The notes under the pieces were generated by a model. The model was not told where the DNA came from. It saw only the letters and a list, made by a program, of their open reading frames with translations, and made no database searches. Positions 50,810 to 52,976 of a stretch of DNA of 52,976 bases are shown here, piece by piece; the stretch's first letter is position 1; every line of letters begins with the position of its first letter. Source of the stretch: Chloroflexota bacterium (GTDB lineage Bacteria; Chloroflexota; Anaerolineae; Promineifilales; Promineifilaceae); contig JAHDEN010000018.1 in assembly GCA_020628815.1 (NCBI GenBank), positions 1 through 52,976 on the forward strand, in the 5' to 3' direction. The position numbers were made by a program, and so were the translations under genes.

Positions 50810-52237
50810 TTATGGCTCAATAAGAACTTCTGGGGAGAACAGGCTCATCCGGCCGCGATTGTCGATAGACGCCATGCTCATGATGTATGCCTTTGATGGA
50901 TCAAATCCCGTTAACACCACATTGCCCGCTTCGGCATTGTTAACAAAGCGCAGGGTAGGATAATTTCGAATATCGGCTGAGGTTTCACGGAATGAAATCG
51001 CGTATCCGGCCGCATTGGGGTCGCGGGGCCACGTTAACAGGAACGATCCGGCGGTTGCCATCCTGACCACTGTTGGAGCGGCCGGAGGCACCGGGCTACC
51101 GGCCATATTTGCCACAGCTGCGATATTGAGCTGGGTCACCTGTCGCAGATACGAATAATCTAGCTTTTCCCAAGTGTCTAATTTTGAATTGATTAAATCT
51201 TCATTTTCGATCGATTCTGTGATCCGAATACCAGGCATACCGGCGAAGACAAATTCTCTCTGGTCTCCCCAACGCCCTTCACGGTCCAACGCATCGATCA
51301 TTTCAATACGAAAAGCGGGCACATACAAGCGCCCCATATAGTTGTAATAACGGGCCAGGGCGCCCGAAGGGGATCGCCCCATGTCAGGGGCAAATAACCG
51401 AACAGAGCGGGGGATTTCTGTCCGGCCGCCGACGGTGTCGTAGTTGATGGCGGCGACAACATTCCGGCCGTCTCGAATCAATTGTTGGACGAGGTCTCTC
51501 GATCCGTGTGTCCCTTGCTCTTCGGCCGCGAGCGCTGCAAAAATAATCGTTTGGTTCCAAGACCGCGAGCTTAACAGTCGCAGAGACTCAATTAACATCG
51601 CTACACCAGATGCGTTGTCATCAGCACCGGGTGATCGGGTTAAACCGTCCGTTTCATCGACCGACCGTGTGTCATAGTGGGCCATAATGACAATAACAGC
51701 ACCACCGGGCTCTGTTCCTGGCAACGTCGCGATAATATTTTCTTGCTCGGCCGTAAATCCTTGATAGTCCAACAAAAACGGATCATTTTGAACCACAAGC
51801 CGGCCGTTGCTGGCAGCACCCACTCGAATCATTTCTTGCTGTATCCAGCGTCGAGCCGCACCGATCCCAAAATCATCTTGATTGATGGGGCTAAACGCGT
51901 TCCTAGATCCAAAGGCTTCCAGCTCTTGCACATATGCCGTTAATTGCTGTTCTGATACCGCATTAATCAACGTTTCGATGTCAGGGTCCACGTTGGGGAA
52001 AACGTCACTTACCGGATTTGTAACCGCATTGGCCGGATCGGGTGGAATAAACCCTTCTACCGACACTTCCACAATTTCTTGCTCAGACCCTGGCAAAGGT
52101 GGTGGGCCAGGAATTGGCGTTGGAATAACAAGGGTAGGGGGGGCCAATAAGGCGCATGAAAACAAAAATAAAAGCAGCGGCGCAAAGCGCAATAGCTTTA
52201 GTTTAGGTGTGGTGTTTTTGTTCGATTTTGTTGTCAT
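50810..52237 (-). CDS. M28-family peptidase lipoprotein with C-terminal Fn3-like domain
   Basis: A 475-residue exported lipoprotein. The signal peptide ends in a lipobox (LFLFSC), followed by a proline-rich spacer (about 30-50). The M28 core has MAHYDTRS, GADDNASGVAML, AAEEQGTHGS and INYDTVGG. The segment that normally carries the last zinc-ligand histidine (HT--DT, as in the M28 protein at 29664) reads NSKLDTWEKLD, so the histidine is an asparagine. Either another residue serves or zinc binding is changed. A fibronectin-III-like domain fills about 375-475. It is probably anchored at the outside of the membrane and cuts peptides. It lacks the Tyr-Leu-Pro tail seen on non-lipidated secreted proteins. 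Confidence 0.82.
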   Translation of the reverse strand: MTTKSNKNTTPKLKLLRFAPLLLFLFSCALLAPPTLVIPTPIPGPPPLPGSEQEIVEVSVEGFIPPDPANAVTNPVSDVFPNVDPDIETLINAVSEQQLTAYVQELEAFGSRNAFSPINQDDFGIGAARRWIQQEMIRVGAASNGRLVVQNDPFLLDYQGFTAEQENIIATLPGTEPGGAVIVIMAHYDTRSVDETDGLTRSPGADDNASGVAMLIESLRLLSSRSWNQTIIFAALAAEEQGTHGSRDLVQQLIRDGRNVVAAINYDTVGGRTEIPRSVRLFAPDMGRSPSGALARYYNYMGRLYVPAFRIEMIDALDREGRWGDQREFVFAGMPGIRITESIENEDLINSKLDTWEKLDYSYLRQVTQLNIAAVANMAGSPVPPAAPTVVRMATAGSFLLTWPRDPNAAGYAISFRETSADIRNYPTLRFVNNAEAGNVVLTGFDPSKAYIMSMASIDNRGRMSLFSPEVLIEP

Positions 52238-52316
52238 AGCTCTGAAATGATTTGGGTGCAGTGATTATGGCTTGAGCTTGCAGTAAATTCAACCGATTAT
52301 TCGGTTTTTCTCAACA

Positions 52317-52357
52317 AAAAAACCGCCCTTTGATCCTAGATAAAACGACGGTTTTTT
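52317..52357 (-). terminator. Terminator after the slipin gene
   Basis: AAAAAACCG (52317-52325) pairs with CGGTTTTTT (52349-52357). On the minus strand the stem ends in a T run, fitting the leftward slipin gene, and it separates it from the M28 lipoprotein gene. Confidence 0.7.
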
Positions 52358-52427
52358 AAGGCACTTGTTCTTCAAGCACAATCACTTTACGTGGTGAGCG
52401 CTAATTTAGGTTTAAATTAAGACAACC

Positions 52428-52976
52428 TTACTCCGCATCTGGTTCGCTTGGCTTGGCAACACTGTTAGAGTTTAAGCTAGGCAACACCGCCTGAATCAAA
52501 TCAATTGGAATGGGGAACACCGTGGTGGTATTTTGCTCAACCCCAATTTCCACCAGAGTTTGCAGATAGCGCAATGTCATCGCACCCGGTTCTGCTGATA
52601 GAGCCTTGGCCGCTTCAGACAGCTTTTGTGATGCTTGCAATTCACCTTCTGCATGGATGATTTTTGCCCGACGTTCTCTTTCTGCTTCAGCCTGACGTGC
52701 CATCGCTCGAACCATTTGAGAATTTAATTCAACATCTTTAATTTCAACGATGGTTACTTTAATACCCCACGGCTCGGTGGCATCATCGATAATGTGCTGT
52801 AACTTGCCATTGATCTCTTCACGATCAGACAAGAGTGCGTCCAGGGTTGATTGCCCAATCACGTTCCGCAAACTGGTTTGTGAGATTTGTGACGTTGCAC
52901 GACGGAAGTTTTCAATATTAACAACGGCCGAAACCGGGTCTGTTACTTGAAAATAGACCACGGCATTCACCCGCAC
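52428..52976 (-). CDS. SPFH/band-7 (slipin/stomatin-like) protein, 5' end cut by window edge
   Basis: The last 182 residues of a slipin-type SPFH protein. Visible signatures are VNAVVYFQVTDPVSAVVNIENF, the SLRNVIGQSTLDALLSDREEIN segment, EPWGIKVTIVEIKDVELN, and a charged coiled coil rich in Ala/Glu/Arg (ARQAEAERERRAKIIHAEGE) ending in FPIPIDLI. The missing N-terminus should hold a membrane hairpin and the start of the band-7 domain. These proteins form large oligomers in the membrane and often pair with an NfeD protein, which would lie outside this window. The translation apparently starting at GTG 52976 is only the window edge. Confidence 0.88.
   Translation of the reverse strand: MRVNAVVYFQVTDPVSAVVNIENFRRATSQISQTSLRNVIGQSTLDALLSDREEINGKLQHIIDDATEPWGIKVTIVEIKDVELNSQMVRAMARQAEAERERRAKIIHAEGELQASQKLSEAAKALSAEPGAMTLRYLQTLVEIGVEQNTTTVFPIPIDLIQAVLPSLNSNSVAKPSEPDAE

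Noticed and set aside
1-52976. CRISPR arrays, tRNA or rRNA genes, integrases, transposases
   Set aside because: No regularly spaced direct repeats, cloverleaf tRNA with a recognisable anticodon stem, rRNA-like sequence or mobile-element protein was seen.

Overview
The window is about 53 kb of ordinary bacterial chromosome, densely coded on both strands, of moderate GC. The best guess for the host is a filamentous or heterotrophic member of the Chloroflexota (Anaerolineae/Ardenticatenia type). The reasons are the gene families present (two-domain ADP-forming acyl-CoA synthetases, a DUF4032-Usp fusion, GT-C glycosyltransferases with soluble tails, MglA/roadblock proteins), secreted proteins ending in a Tyr-Leu-Pro-x-x-Arg tail, and several promoters sitting directly against start codons. 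This placement is inference; no rRNA or other marker gene is present.

Layout. Positions 3-5917 hold a catabolic run: an ADP-forming acyl-CoA synthetase cut by the left edge, a CaiD-type crotonobetainyl-CoA hydratase, a second full-length ADP-forming synthetase, a TMEM43-like membrane protein and a BKACE-type beta-keto acid cleavage enzyme. Together with the dimethylglycine-dehydrogenase-like flavoprotein at 40.6-43.2 kb this suggests use of carnitine, betaine and methylated amines. At 6-16 kb are GNAT and VOC genes, a GT-C membrane protein, a large secreted M60-type metallopeptidase, a GT1 glycosyltransferase and a c-heme-containing sensor kinase. At 16-19 kb an aminotransferase and a ThDP-dependent decarboxylase look like an arginine-transaminase (AruH/AruI-like) pair. 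At 19-24 kb are a lipoprotein, a cNMP-binding patatin phospholipase, a secreted SGNH hydrolase and a 640-bp gene-free stretch rich in palindromes.

Positions 24-38 kb carry envelope and glycan genes: an SDR, glucose-1-phosphate cytidylyltransferase, CDP-glucose 4,6-dehydratase, a second GT-C protein and an O-antigen-ligase-like protein. Interleaved with them are a secreted PQQ-type sugar dehydrogenase, an FmdE-like protein, an M28 peptidase and a secreted CarboxypepD_reg-like repeat protein. At 43.5-46.6 kb is a compact four-gene module: pseudo-receiver-roadblock, MglA-type GTPase, roadblock, and DUF4388-roadblock. ClpS, an SLC12-like transporter, a MOSC protein, a hotdog thioesterase, an M28 lipoprotein and a slipin cut by the right edge complete the window.

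The most notable signals are: (1) extreme over-representation of the palindrome CGGCCG in genes and intergenic DNA (41 copies counted by eye in two blocks totalling 6.7 kb), which nearly disappears in the GTPase/roadblock module; (2) a shared C-terminal Tyr-Leu-Pro tail on four secreted but otherwise unrelated proteins; (3) a two-copy three-hairpin intergenic element with a compensatory base-pair change; (4) a cloverleaf-like palindromic block flanked by inverted REP-like hairpins; (5) the MglA/roadblock module itself. No RNA genes, CRISPR arrays, insertion sequences or phage genes were seen.
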